This document shows, one piece after another, positions 46,924-56,949 of a stretch of 64,000 nt of DNA (position 1 is the stretch's first letter; every line of letters starts with the position of its first letter). The stretch comes from Saxidomus purpurata. Lineage: Eukaryota; Mollusca; Bivalvia; Venerida; Veneridae. A program made the position numbers and the translations under genes. The notes under the pieces are model-generated. The model saw only the letters and a list, made by a program, of their open reading frames with translations. It ran no database searches and was not told the DNA's origin. The stretch spans positions 27,434,630 to 27,498,629 of the forward strand of contig JAFMSR010000019.1 in the NCBI GenBank assembly GCA_022818135.1, read 5' to 3'.

Positions 46924-48145
46924 TTACAGGTTACCGAAGACAAAGGAAATGGTTTCCATTCCAACAGGAATCTCAGTAATGCAGATCGATATGCCATACA
47001 CTTGCGTAAGAAAATTTATGTTCCTGGACATGTAATCTGAAACACGTGTTTCGCCAAATTGTCTGCAGAAGGGGCCATATTGATCTTCATCATATTGATC
47101 TATATTATATTGATCTCGAACAGGCTCAACTTGATCTACATCATATTGATGGCTTACATTTTGAACTCCATCATATCGATTTCTACCATATTGATCTGAA
47201 GATTGATATCCAACATAGTGACCCCAACCATATTGATATCCATATGGTCTGTCTACTTGGTTCCAAGCTACATCGTTATCACCTTCATACAGAAATGTAA
47301 TATTTATATCGTGATTCAGTTCTATAGGACGTTGGAAAATGACCTTGCTTCCTTCAATTCGATAGTTGGTCTCATCAGTACTACCGTCTTTAAAGATAGT
47401 TATTCCTTCAATTTTCTTTATGAATGTACCAGTGATGGATTCGATTTTCAGATTTTTATTACGTGTAGGTTCACCAACAGATGAATCTCGGAGCTGAATG
47501 GCAAGTCTATAGCCAGAAACTTCACGGAAACAACTTTTAGAATACTTCGTTAGATCAACTGTGACTATTTTCTTTAATCTTTCCTGTCGAGCAAATTTAT
47601 TTAATGGTGTAGAACCCCCAGTGGCATTATACTGATACAACATAACCTGTTCTTCACTGGTGAGTATGGAAGAAGGAGTAACAACTTTAGCAAAGTCTTC
47701 TATTTGCATATGCGGAAAACGGATTGCAAATAGAGCTTCTCCCAGACATTCGCGCATGTTGGTGGAATCTGGATTTATGTTTTTGGATTTGCAATAATTT
47801 TGCGCCCATTTAATTGCTGCCTTAAACACATTCACCTCCTCTTCTGCCAACTTGTCATGATTAAATAGTTTTAGCAATGTTGCATGAGACACTTTCAAAA
47901 AACCCTGTGACGAAAGAACTTTCGCTGCATTATCTACAATATAGTCGAAGCATCTCGTTTCCAGAGGCTTAATATCGTAAAAGACTGCTTGCTCATGGAT
48001 AGCACACACATTGTTAGAATCTACGTTACTTTCTAGGAATGACAAGCACTGTTTCACTAGGCCAGTCAGGGCGTATTTCTTCGAAGCGTAAAGGCATGGT
48101 AATACATTGTTTCCATCTAACTTTGGATTGTCGGAATACACGAAT
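46924..48145 (-). CDS. Gene F exon 3: BTB-BACK protein with Tyr/Asp/Gln-rich insertion
   Basis: This is the longest exon 3 of the array (1222 bp) and is fully open. It follows a GCAG acceptor and encodes the end of BTB (YASKKYALTGLVKQC), BACK (AIHEQAVFYD, GFLKVSHATLL, EEEVNVFKAAIKWAQ, LGEALFAIRFPHM) and the C-terminal domain (IESITGTFIKK, NYRIEGSKVIF). Between two conserved strands lies an insertion of about 75 residues (plus-strand 47059-47283) with repeated DQY motifs (SSDQYG, VRDQYN, IDQYDEDQYG). The exon then closes with ITEIPVGMETISF. If spliced from the inner ATG the protein would be 501 residues, but the exon 1 donor is mutated, so the first exon in use is unknown. Confidence 0.8.
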
Positions 48146-48149
48146 CTGC

Positions 48150-48833
48150 AAGATAAAGCCCAGTTAAAATCAGGAAAGTGGTTTAATTTTATACATCAAG
48201 ACTGTTTTGTAATTCTCTCAAAAGGAAATCCATTATGGTCCGATATCGCTCACATGTATACCTTTGGCCATTTTTCAAGGTAAATAGATTTCGATGGAAA
48301 AGTTCGTTCGTTGAACTGTCAGAAATTGGCATATTTAGAACGAATCATCATGTAAAAAGATGCCAGTATAAAATCCTGTAAAGTATCACTGTATTTTTGA
48401 ATTATATGTTGCTATATTATAAAGTGTTGCAGACACCAGGGTCACGACCGTACTTCCTCATATGACACCAGTACTGGTTCTGCCAGGAAGCGGACTAGAA
48501 AGTGACTCGATAAGCTGCAAGCTTTCTTCACAACCAAGCTAAAATTAATTAGTATAAACTAAGGTTTTTATGTCTGTATTTGTAGTATTAAAGTCCCAGG
48601 ATAACAATTACGAGTAACTCTCATTTTATGAAAAAAGATGTCTTACTGACGGAAATTACACTAATTTTATTGTTACCTAAAACACTCCTTATTTAAATGA
48701 ATTTATGTTACAATATCAGTAAATACAAAAACTTTAAGCAGAGCCAATATTGCTAGCAAGCTAAATGCAAATTACAACAACAATAAAGGAAATCAATATA
48801 AAATCTGATACGTCATTAATCTTGAGATTTAAT
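48150..48833. other. Gene F intron 2 (short)
   Basis: At about 690 bp this is the shortest intron 2 in the array. It lacks the dispersed repeat block of the others but carries a truncated SINE (48435-48561). The 48570-48830 part matches 40200-40490 and 59635-59900. Confidence 0.6.
48435..48561 (+). mobile_element. SINE fragment, 5'-truncated
   Basis: It starts within the body (GGGTCACGACCGTACTTCC) and runs through GACACCAGTACTGG, CAGGAAGCGGAC and the tail AAAATTAATTAGTATAAACT. It matches 12170-12303 but lacks the tRNA head. Confidence 0.75.
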
Positions 48834-48837
48834 TTAC

Positions 48838-49098
48838 CTCAAAAGAGCTTTCATAGTGTCTGGATTAATGTCTTCAATTAGCACAGTATTTCCAACCTCA
48901 GCCAGTGGTCCATGAAACATAGCTTCAAAAACAGAACTGCGCATGCTCAGTACAAATTTGTGCGCATGTAATTTCACATTAGTGTGACTGTTGAAGGTAA
49001 AGGTAATGTCTGCCAGGTGATCTGAAAGGCAAAGATGTGACAAGCACTGTCCGGCAGTCTTGGAATCCCTCCAGTCAGCATCAGTAGATTCTAATGAT
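48838..49098 (-). CDS. Gene F exon 2: BTB/POZ N-half
   Basis: 261 bp, open, with an acceptor ATAG beside 49098 (others have TTAG) and a GTAAAT donor beside 48838. The sequence LADITFTFNSHTN, HAHKFVLSMRSSVF, GPLAEVGNTVLIED is close to gene E. The frame continues correctly into exon 3 across the split Arg codon. Confidence 0.85.
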
Positions 49099-49704
49099 CT
49101 ATAACATACAATTTATTATCTTTTACTATTATTATCAAAGGCATTGTAGTTTTTTCTCAAAATTAACGTCATCTAAAGAACAATAGTAGCGACTCTTTAG
49201 AATTTTTTACTATGCTATTTAAGTAGTATAGAAATAGCTGCAAGAGGACTATGTAAAATTTCTCCACGTTCTGTTAATATATTACTACATGTATATTGAT
49301 TTATGCTAAATTAAAACGGAAATGCTTCCTGTGATATTACAGAAAAGTTAGTTTAATTTGAAAATAGGAAGTTGTGCCAGTAAATTGAATTTACGTTTAG
49401 GGAAAAATACGATGTATGTAAAATGTATTTATATGACAATGGTGTAGCTTTGCTTGTTACGAGGTAGTGCTAAAAGTAGTGTCAATCGAAAACTTTGTAG
49501 CACAGAAAGATAAACGCATTTTGAGGGAAATTGATATGATCTTAATCATATTTAAACTGTTTCAACACAATCATACACTGTCGCAGTAATAAATTTATCT
49601 ATTGAAATAATATCCGTTCGACAGTTGTCACATGCTATATGTTCATTTTGAACCTTATGCAATCATTCAGTTTTTGTAATTCATGGCCTCATTGATCTTC
49701 GAAA

Positions 49705-51258
49705 TATAAAATAGGTTTGTAACAATAGAGTGGTATTCTAATGGGTGTGTAACAGTAGTGTTGTATTCTAATGGGTTTGTAACAGTAGTGTTGTATTCTA
49801 ATGGGGTTGATACAAGAGTGGTATTCTAATGTGTGTGTAACAGTAGAGTGGTATTCTAATTTGTGTGTAACAGTAATGTTGTATTCTAATAGGGTTGTCA
49901 CAATGGAGTGATATTTTAATGGGTGTCTAGCAGCAGTGTAGTATACATGGCCTCATTGATCTTCGAAATATAAAATAGGTTTGTAACAATAGAGTGGTAT
50001 TCTAATGGGTGTGTAACAGTAGTGTTGTATTCTAATGGGTGGGTAACAGTTGTGTTGTATTCTAATGGGGTTGACACAATAGAGTGATATTTTAATGGGT
50101 GTCTAACAGTTGTGTTGTATTCTAATGGGGTTGACACAACAGAGTGATATTTTATGGGTGTGTAACAATAAAGTGGTATTTCAATTGGTGTGTAACAGTA
50201 GTGTTGTATTCTAATAGGGTTGTCACAATAGAGTGATATTTTAATGGGTGTGTAACAGTAGAGTGGTATTCTAATTGGTATGTAACAGTAGAGCGGTATT
50301 CTAATTGGTATGTAACAGTAGTGTTGTATTCTAAAAGGGTTGTCACAATAGAGTGATATTCTCATGTGTGTGTAACAGTAGAGTGGTATTCTAATGGGTA
50401 TGTAACAGTAGAGTGGTATTTTAATTGGTATGTAACAGTAGAGTGGTATTCTAATTGGTATGTAACAGTAGTGTTGTATTCTAAAAGGGTTGTCACAACA
50501 GAGTGATATTCTAATGGGTGTGTAAAAGTAGAGTGGTATTCTAATTGGTATGTAACAGTAGTGTTGTATTCTAAAAGGGTTGTCACAATAGAGTGATATT
50601 CTAATGGGTATGTAACAGTAGAGTGGTATTCTAATTGGTATGTAACAGTAGTGTTGTATTCTAAAAGGGTTGTCACAATAGAGTGATATTCTAATGGGTG
50701 TGTAACAGTAGAGTGGTATTCTAATTGGTATGTAACAGTAGTGTTGTATTCTAAAAGGGTTGTCACAATAGAGTGATATTCTAATGGGTGTGTAAAAGTA
50801 GAGTGGTATTCTAATTGGGATGTAACAGTAGAGAGGTATTCTAATTGGTATGTAACAGTAGTGTTGTATTCTAAAAGGGTTGTCACAATAGAGTGATATT
50901 TTAATGGGTGTGTAACAGTAGAGTGGTATTCTAATTGGTATGTTACAGTAGAGTGGTATTCTAATTGGTATGTAACAGTAGAGTGGTATTCTAATTGGTA
51001 TGTAACAGTAGAGTGGTATTCTAATTGGTATGTAACATTAGTGTTGTATTCTAAAACGGTTTTTACAATAGGGTGATATTCTAATGTGTGTGTAGGAGTA
51101 TAGTTATATTGAAATGGGTGTGTAACAGTAGTGTTGTATTCTAATGGGTGTCTTACTGTATAGTGGTATACTAATGGGTGTGTAACAGTAATGCTGTATT
51201 GTAATGGGTGTGTAACAGTAGTAGGGTTTGGAACAGTAGAAAGGTATTCTAAACTTCC
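49705..51258. repeat. Large 30-bp minisatellite in intron 1 of gene F (~50 units)
   Basis: The unit is about 30 bp (AACAGTAGAGTGGTATTCTA plus ATTGGTATGT). A higher-order 90-bp trimer is visible between about 50280 and 50930, where variants ending GTTGTCACAATAGAGTGATA, AACAGTAGAGTGGTA and AACAGTAGTGTTGTA alternate. A block of about 263 bp beginning GGCCTCATTGATCTTCG is duplicated at 49683 and 49947. Because the unit is a multiple of three, the minus strand stays open for up to 174 codons of a 10-residue repeat. This is a by-product, not evidence of a protein. The array ends exactly at the former exon 1 donor. Confidence 0.9.
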
Positions 51259-51281
51259 TCGGTAACGTCAGCAGTATCCAT
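51259..51281 (-). pseudogene. Gene F exon 1 with destroyed splice donor
   Basis: The inner ATG (51279-51281) and codons MDTADVT are kept, but the donor that is GAGTAAGT in the other copies reads GAGGAAGT (GT to GG, at 51257). The upstream start is ATT and its leader frame meets a TGA. Read-through from the ATG stops after ten codons (TAG). Gene F therefore needs another first exon or a cryptic donor if it is expressed. Confidence 0.75.
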
Positions 51282-51612
51282 TGCTTCTGAGGCAGGTGTT
51301 TGTTTCTTTCACTGGCTTCGCCGTCTGCTGGAAATAATGTTGATTTTATACGAAAGCACTTGTGTTTATAACATTAAATTTATTACATGTTGGTGATTTT
51401 ACAGGCAAAAGTGGCCATTATAATTTGAAAATGTAATGCTCGGAACGTTAATTTAAGTATACAAGGATAATTAATTTATCATTCGTGTTTAATCCGAGTG
51501 TAGGTACTTGGTTATAACAGGTAATTATAATAATTGAAATTGCGATTGTATCTTATCTGATGTATGCTACTTGTGTTAAGTACATGTATCTTTCCTTCTG
51601 ACAATGTGGGCA

Positions 51613-51906
51613 CGAATAAAAAATGCAAATATTTGCTACTTTCTGTTTCGTATTACTAATATTAAGCATTATAGAGGGTATTTTTGGAAATCGTTATTGT
51701 CATACTCTATGTATTCTCTTTACAGTTTATATCGTTTCCCGAAAAAAAATTATACAAATTTCCAAAAATAGTAATATAGATGCACGTTGGAAATTTGTAT
51801 AATTTTTTTTCGGGAAACGATATAAAAGAAAATACATAGAGTATGACAATAACGATTTCCAAAAATACCCTCTATAATGCTTAATAATATTTGCATTTTT
51901 TATTCG
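51613..51906. repeat. Long inverted repeat (arms 151 and 118 bp, 25-bp loop)
   Basis: The left arm 51613-51763 and the right arm 51789-51906 are near-perfect reverse complements (TCGTTTCCCGAAAAAAAATT against its complement; CCCTCTATAATGCTTAAT against its complement). The right arm lacks about 26 bp and a few more bases. The left arm is the old flank sequence also found at 43455-43600 and 63840-63985, so the right arm is a local inverted duplication peculiar to this copy. Confidence 0.85.
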
Positions 51907-52429
51907 ATTAACAAGATTATACATACAATAATGCATCACCTTCATAAACCAAACCTGAAATTTACATGGGGGTTTCCAACCTAGCTATTAATATCCACCG
52001 CTGCGCTTGATACATTGTGTAACATAACGTAGCGAGTTCAGTTTTATAATCAAAGTGTTGACCAATGAGATTTAAGTAAAGGTGATAAGGTAAATGTACT
52101 AGACAGGTGTGTCAGTTCTAGCATGCACAACCATTACTCATGTGTCATCAAGTTTCAAAAATTAAATGAAACAATATTTAAAATTGTAAAAAAAATTTGT
52201 GTGATATACCATTGAGAAAAGCGCTGACATAAAGGAAAATAGAGAGAGAGAATCTTGTATTTTATACATGTTTGTATACATGCAGACGATAGATAATTCA
52301 TCTCTTGTATTAGTAGTAAAGAAAGTATTGTATAATTCGTATATACGCACTCGTGATTTAATTACTACTCATCAAAATTCCTGACTATATTTTATTCAAC
52401 GATAAAATACAGGGAGGCATTTATTATTT

Positions 52430-52720
52430 CATTGATTCAATAAGTTTTGACATACTACTATTTCATTGTCCCAATTCAGTTCGCATTCTGTTTTATTTGT
52501 TCCAAAATATGCGTCTGACGCTTTCACATATGGACTTAAATTGATACCAAACAAAACAGATTGTTTAATATATTTAGATTTACCTATAAGTAGACCTTCT
52601 GTTTTATTTTTATTCACTTTTAAACCTGAAGCAACCAAATTCTTCAATACTATCCAATGCCACTTATATTACATGCATATCTTTAAGAAACAGTGATGTA
52701 TCGTGGACAATACAATTTTT
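52430..52720 (-). pseudogene. LINE reverse-transcriptase fragment
   Basis: On the minus strand the remains of the catalytic region read IVHDTSLFLKDMH (the usual form is a YADDT-type box followed by LF). This is followed, in another frame, by LVASGLKVNKNKTEGLLIGK and FGINLSPYVKASDAYFGTNK. This matches the segment after the catalytic box in non-LTR reverse transcriptases of the L1/Tx1 kind. Frame breaks and the lost catalytic residues show that it is dead. No other domains are nearby. Confidence 0.65.
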
Positions 52721-53329
52721 AATAGCATATTCTTAACGTGCACTCTCTCGCTTTTAACTTACCAATTGCATAAAGTCTTAGGCACACGATCCTACATGTA
52801 GCCGACAGTCTTCATAATAAATGCTGGTTATTATTAACGAAGTAAGCATTTTTTTAAATGATTATTTCAACAAGGGCCATAATACTCTTCATCCCCCATC
52901 AAAAGACCACAGATTTGTTAACTTTCCATAACTACACTCGTATTTATAAAATAAAAATACAAAAATAGCAATAAATGTACGAAAAACATATGTCCCTATT
53001 GATAACGTCTCACGCAATAATACTGTCAAGCACATCAGAAGCTTTGGCTTACTGTCTCTTGTTGAAATATTCTTACAACAGTTGCATTCTTTAATGTAAC
53101 AACGACATTGATTTTTGATGTGCTGACCTAAGAATGATGGGTCATCTGCAAGATTTTAGTATTTAATGCTCAGTTATTCTCAAGCAGTGCAACTGTCACA
53201 TTGAAGTATAACCAACTTACTTAAAAACGGATCATCTATTGGCAAACGTCACTATAAAGCTTAAAGATTCTAGCACCTAGCCTTCTTGAGTTATTAACCA
53301 GATGTCGTTTTACAGTTCAATGTAAGTAT

Positions 53330-53760
53330 TACATCTAGTTGTCACGTCCAACCTCCATATCAAGTTTGATGACCCTAGGTCCAATCGTTTTCGACTTTTT
53401 CATCAGAATTCGTTTTACTTCTTTAATGTTCCAGGTCACTGTGATCTTGACGGGAAGCCTACTGTTCTCAAAACTAAAAGGTTACATTGTTTAATTATTA
53501 TAGAAGGCCTCACCAGAGTCCTAGTTCAAAGGCCTTTAAGGATTTCATCGGAAACCAATTTACTGTTAAAAGTATTTGTTATCTTCGCCCTTAAAATTGA
53601 ATTATGTCGTTTACTGGTCATTAGAAAACATGCCTATAACTGTGTCACACATTAACTGTGACCTTCACCGAAGATCAACTCAAATAAAAAAAAACATGAA
53701 ATGTCATAGCTTACAATCTCATTTGAGGATCACACGCCTAAGTGATCGGATATCATTTTA
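53330..53760. repeat. Dispersed bivalve-type repeat
   Basis: Text such as AAGTTTGATGACCCTAGGTCC, CAGGTCACTGTGATCTTGAC and TCGGAAACCAATTTACTG, followed by TGTGACCTTCACC, resembles an abundant repeat of bivalve genomes known for AGTCACTGTGACCTTGACC-like units. About two diverged units are present. Family assignment is from memory. Confidence 0.5.
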
Positions 53761-55001
53761 AGTGTAGAGGGTGTGTTTATGTTTGTATCAAGCTCACTAG
53801 TACGGCTTCAATTATTACGATCTCTCTTTCTCGAACTAACAATCAAATTAAAGAATCGCCCAAATTGTTATGATCTGCTATTTTTCCAAAAGGTGTAAGT
53901 AGACTTTTTGCCAGTTTTTAAATTCTATCTGGACGGACAAAGGATTTTACAATGTTTTTACAATAAAATGGCGCCGCCATATGATCTCTTATTATTTCAA
54001 TTTACATATTAGTAACTTCCTTTTTCATTTTTGATAAGGTTTTTGACAATAAAGCACCAACCGTAAACATCAAATCCCAGCTTTCTTCACATAAAGTCTG
54101 AAAATATGTTTTATTCAATTTAATATCCATAAAAAAACGTAAACCAAAATTTCAGCGTATCTTACTTTAAGGGAGCTACAAATGTAAGCATGAAAAAAGC
54201 GACTTTGTAAAAGACAAATATCGTACTGTTGCTGAAAATGAAAAACATAAAAAAGCTTTATCACGTTTTAGATGTTCTTTGCATAAATTAGAAGTTGAAC
54301 ATAGAATTTTTGAAAGACTGATGGAAGCCAGCGTTTAGGTACATGTACTTAGTGTTATATGTACATGTAGACTTTTACATGTATGTTCCTATTGTATTGA
54401 CCTAAGTAGGAAATTTCTATCCAAGTATTACTGTGAATGGCAAACATTGACCAACTTCCGAATTTAACTGAAAACTGCAAGTAAAAAATCATTGTTAGTC
54501 TAGCAAAATTTATTCAAGCTACACTTAAAAAGGCTGAAACAAACTGATGAAGTACATTCTCTGACTTGAACCAGTACAACTGTTTAATTTTGTAAACATT
54601 TACCACACGTATTACCACTCGTATCTTTAGTGAAATGTGTCAACGTTACATGCTTTCCTATGTGCTGTACAGCGTGCCGAACCGTCACATTGTGTAAATG
54701 GCGGCGAACATTAATTATGATATGACCTTCGACGCGCGAAAATGTACCTTCGGATTTTTGTTACATTATTCGACAATAATTGATAAAAAGCCATATAATC
54801 TACATTTTTGTCACCCTCTTTAAATGCAAAACCAATGATAAAATATGATAGCTACTACATTTTACTCAACAGAAACATACTATTTGCTTCAAAATCCTCC
54901 AAGACCATTACTATGGCAACAGAGATTTGAAATTATTCTTTTTTTTTAATCTTAGCTTTACCCTATGAAAAAGGCAGATCGTGGAAAGAAGACATGAAAT
55001 A

Positions 55002-55243
55002 GTTCACCAGATATAATATATACTGAAAGAGTATATAATATTGCAACCAAAAATAAATGATGTTGTTAGGAAATGCTTACCAGTGCAGTTTACTGCCGAT
55101 GTAAATTGAAGTGAGTTTTGACGTTCACCATATATGATATGTATTGAAAGAGTATATAATGTTGCAACCAAGAATAAATGATGCTGTTAGGAAATGATTA
55201 CTGGAATAGTTTACTGCCCATGTAAATTGAAGTGAGTTTTGAC
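55002..55243. repeat. 121-bp tandem duplication
   Basis: Two adjacent units begin at GTTCACCAGATATAATATAT and GTTCACCATATATGATATGT. Both contain GAAAGAGTATATAAT, AATAAATGATG and GTAAATTGAAGTGAGTTTTG, with roughly 10 differences. Non-coding. Confidence 0.8.
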
Positions 55244-55865
55244 GTCTGAATGTGGTATGTGACGTCATTTTTAGAGTGAACAATGACGCCTTAGGTATAC
55301 TTTTTCAAAATGTTGTAGTTTTGTATGCACTGAACGTAGGTTACTGAAATTTTCTAATATTGATATTGAAATATTGTCTGTTCAAATATGCAAGAAAGCT
55401 AGTTTTCAAGTATTTTGTCCGAAGGCCCATTTTCCCGTGTCGCTGGTCATTATATATGTTTATGCTAAATTTAAATACAATTTGACTTGACTTGACTTAT
55501 TTCGGTATTGGGAATTGAATAACTTGTTTTGAACCTATTTTTCTCACCTTTATATATACTCTTCGTTTGTTCGTAACACAGAATTTTTATACAACATATA
55601 AATAGACATTATAAAACACACCACTTAGTACAAGGGAGAAATCATGTACTGTTACAAATTTGCAAACAAAACAATCAATCAAGCTTTAATGAATGTAGAA
55701 GTCACAACCGTTGGTTACGCATTACCTTTCATAAGATGCAATCACATATTTGACACAACTAATCATGTACTAGTAATAGGAACAACTTCAACGTTCTTAT
55801 TATTCTACAATTTTGAGCTTAAAAAAGAACGCGAAGTTCACTTCGTTTTCCAGTTGTTTGATTTC

Positions 55866-55996
55866 CTACAGAATAAATGAAATGGTTTCCAGACCATACG
55901 GAATCCGTGTAATTTTGATAATTCTGTCTTTAACTTGACGACGTATAACTGTGGTGTATGATATTTTAGCATTGCCTGGCGGGATTCCAAAATATA

Positions 55997-56033
<37 letters not shown>

Positions 56034-56946
56034 CCAAAAGCAGCCCTGATAGCCGCCCTGAAAGCTACCGACATTATTGCTTGTTTTCCCATAGTTGTTG
56101 TCAAAAGAGATAAGTACACCGTCTTCAGTTATTTCCACAGGATCATTAAAGAGTATCTTATTTCCCTCAATTCTAAAGTTAGTTATACTGTCCTTGCTTT
56201 GAAGAGATATCCTCCTAACATGTTTTATAAATGTACCTGTAACCGATTTAATTTTTAGGTTCCTAGAATTTTCACGATTGTTTTCATCAAGGTGTTGCTC
56301 ATCAATTTCAAGACGAAATCCACTGTGTTGTCTTCCTGACTTGCATTGGAAGTCCTCCAGGGTGACTTCTTGTCCGGATCGTTCCAGTCGAGGGAATTTA
56401 TTTAAAACGGTAGACCCCCCAGTTGCATTATACTGATACAGCATAATCTGTTCTTCGCTGTTAAGTAATCCAACTGGTGTCACAACTCTTGCAAAATCTT
56501 CTATTGGCATAATCGGGAAACGTATGGCAAACAAAGCCTCTCCGAGACTTTCACGCATGTGGTGTGCATCAGGAGTTATATTTTTTGATTGACAATTAGC
56601 TTGTGACCATTTAATTGCTGCGTTGAACACATTCACTTCTTCCTCTGCCAATTCATCATGTTTTAGTAGACTATGCAATGTTGCATGAGACACTTCCAAG
56701 AAGCCCTCTGACGCAAGGACTTTAGATGCGTTTTCTAGTATGTAATCGAAACATTTCGTTTCCAGAGGTTTCATGTCGTAAAAGACTGCTTGCTCATGGA
56801 TACCACATACGTTGCCGGAGTCTATGTGACTTACTAGGAATGATGAACACTGTTTCACTAGTCCTGTCAGGGCGTACTTCTTCGCAGCGTACAGGCAGGG
56901 TAATACATTGTTTCCATCTAACTTTGGATCGTCTGAATACACGAAT
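55866..56946 (-). CDS. Gene G exon 3: BTB-BACK protein with poly-Asp loop
   Basis: This is the last exon (1081 bp) of an intact 454-residue product (23 + 261 + 1081 bp, in frame). It starts FVYSDDPKLDGNN after a TTTGTAG acceptor. The upstream open frame beyond 56946 is intron. It encodes the end of BTB, complete BACK (GIHEQAVFYD, GFLEVSHATLHSLL, EEEVNVFNAAIKWSQ, LGEALFAIRFPIMP) and the C-terminal domain (IKSVTGTFIKHVRRI, NFRIEGNKILF, closing IPYGLETISFIL). The variable loop contains twelve Asp codons in a row, all GAC (55998-56033, about residues 400-411), next to a Gly/aromatic stretch. The C-terminal domain is closest to that of pseudogene C, whereas exons 1-2 are closest to gene E. Confidence 0.87.
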
Positions 56947-56949
56947 CTA

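Larger units (their letters stand above)
51282..55860. other. Intergenic F-G
   Basis: It contains a long inverted repeat (51613-51906), a LINE scrap (52430-52720), a dispersed repeat (about 53330-53760), a 121-bp tandem duplication (55002-55243) and the 3' flank shared with gene C (54335-55865). No gene is supported; short frames here are unconvincing. Confidence 0.55.

Noticed and set aside
49689..50886. Long frames made of a 10-residue repeat (TV.Y.LEYHS), up to 174 codons
   Set aside because: They arise because the minisatellite unit is 30 bp and lacks stops. No Met context, no splice link to exon 2 and no conservation in E or G.
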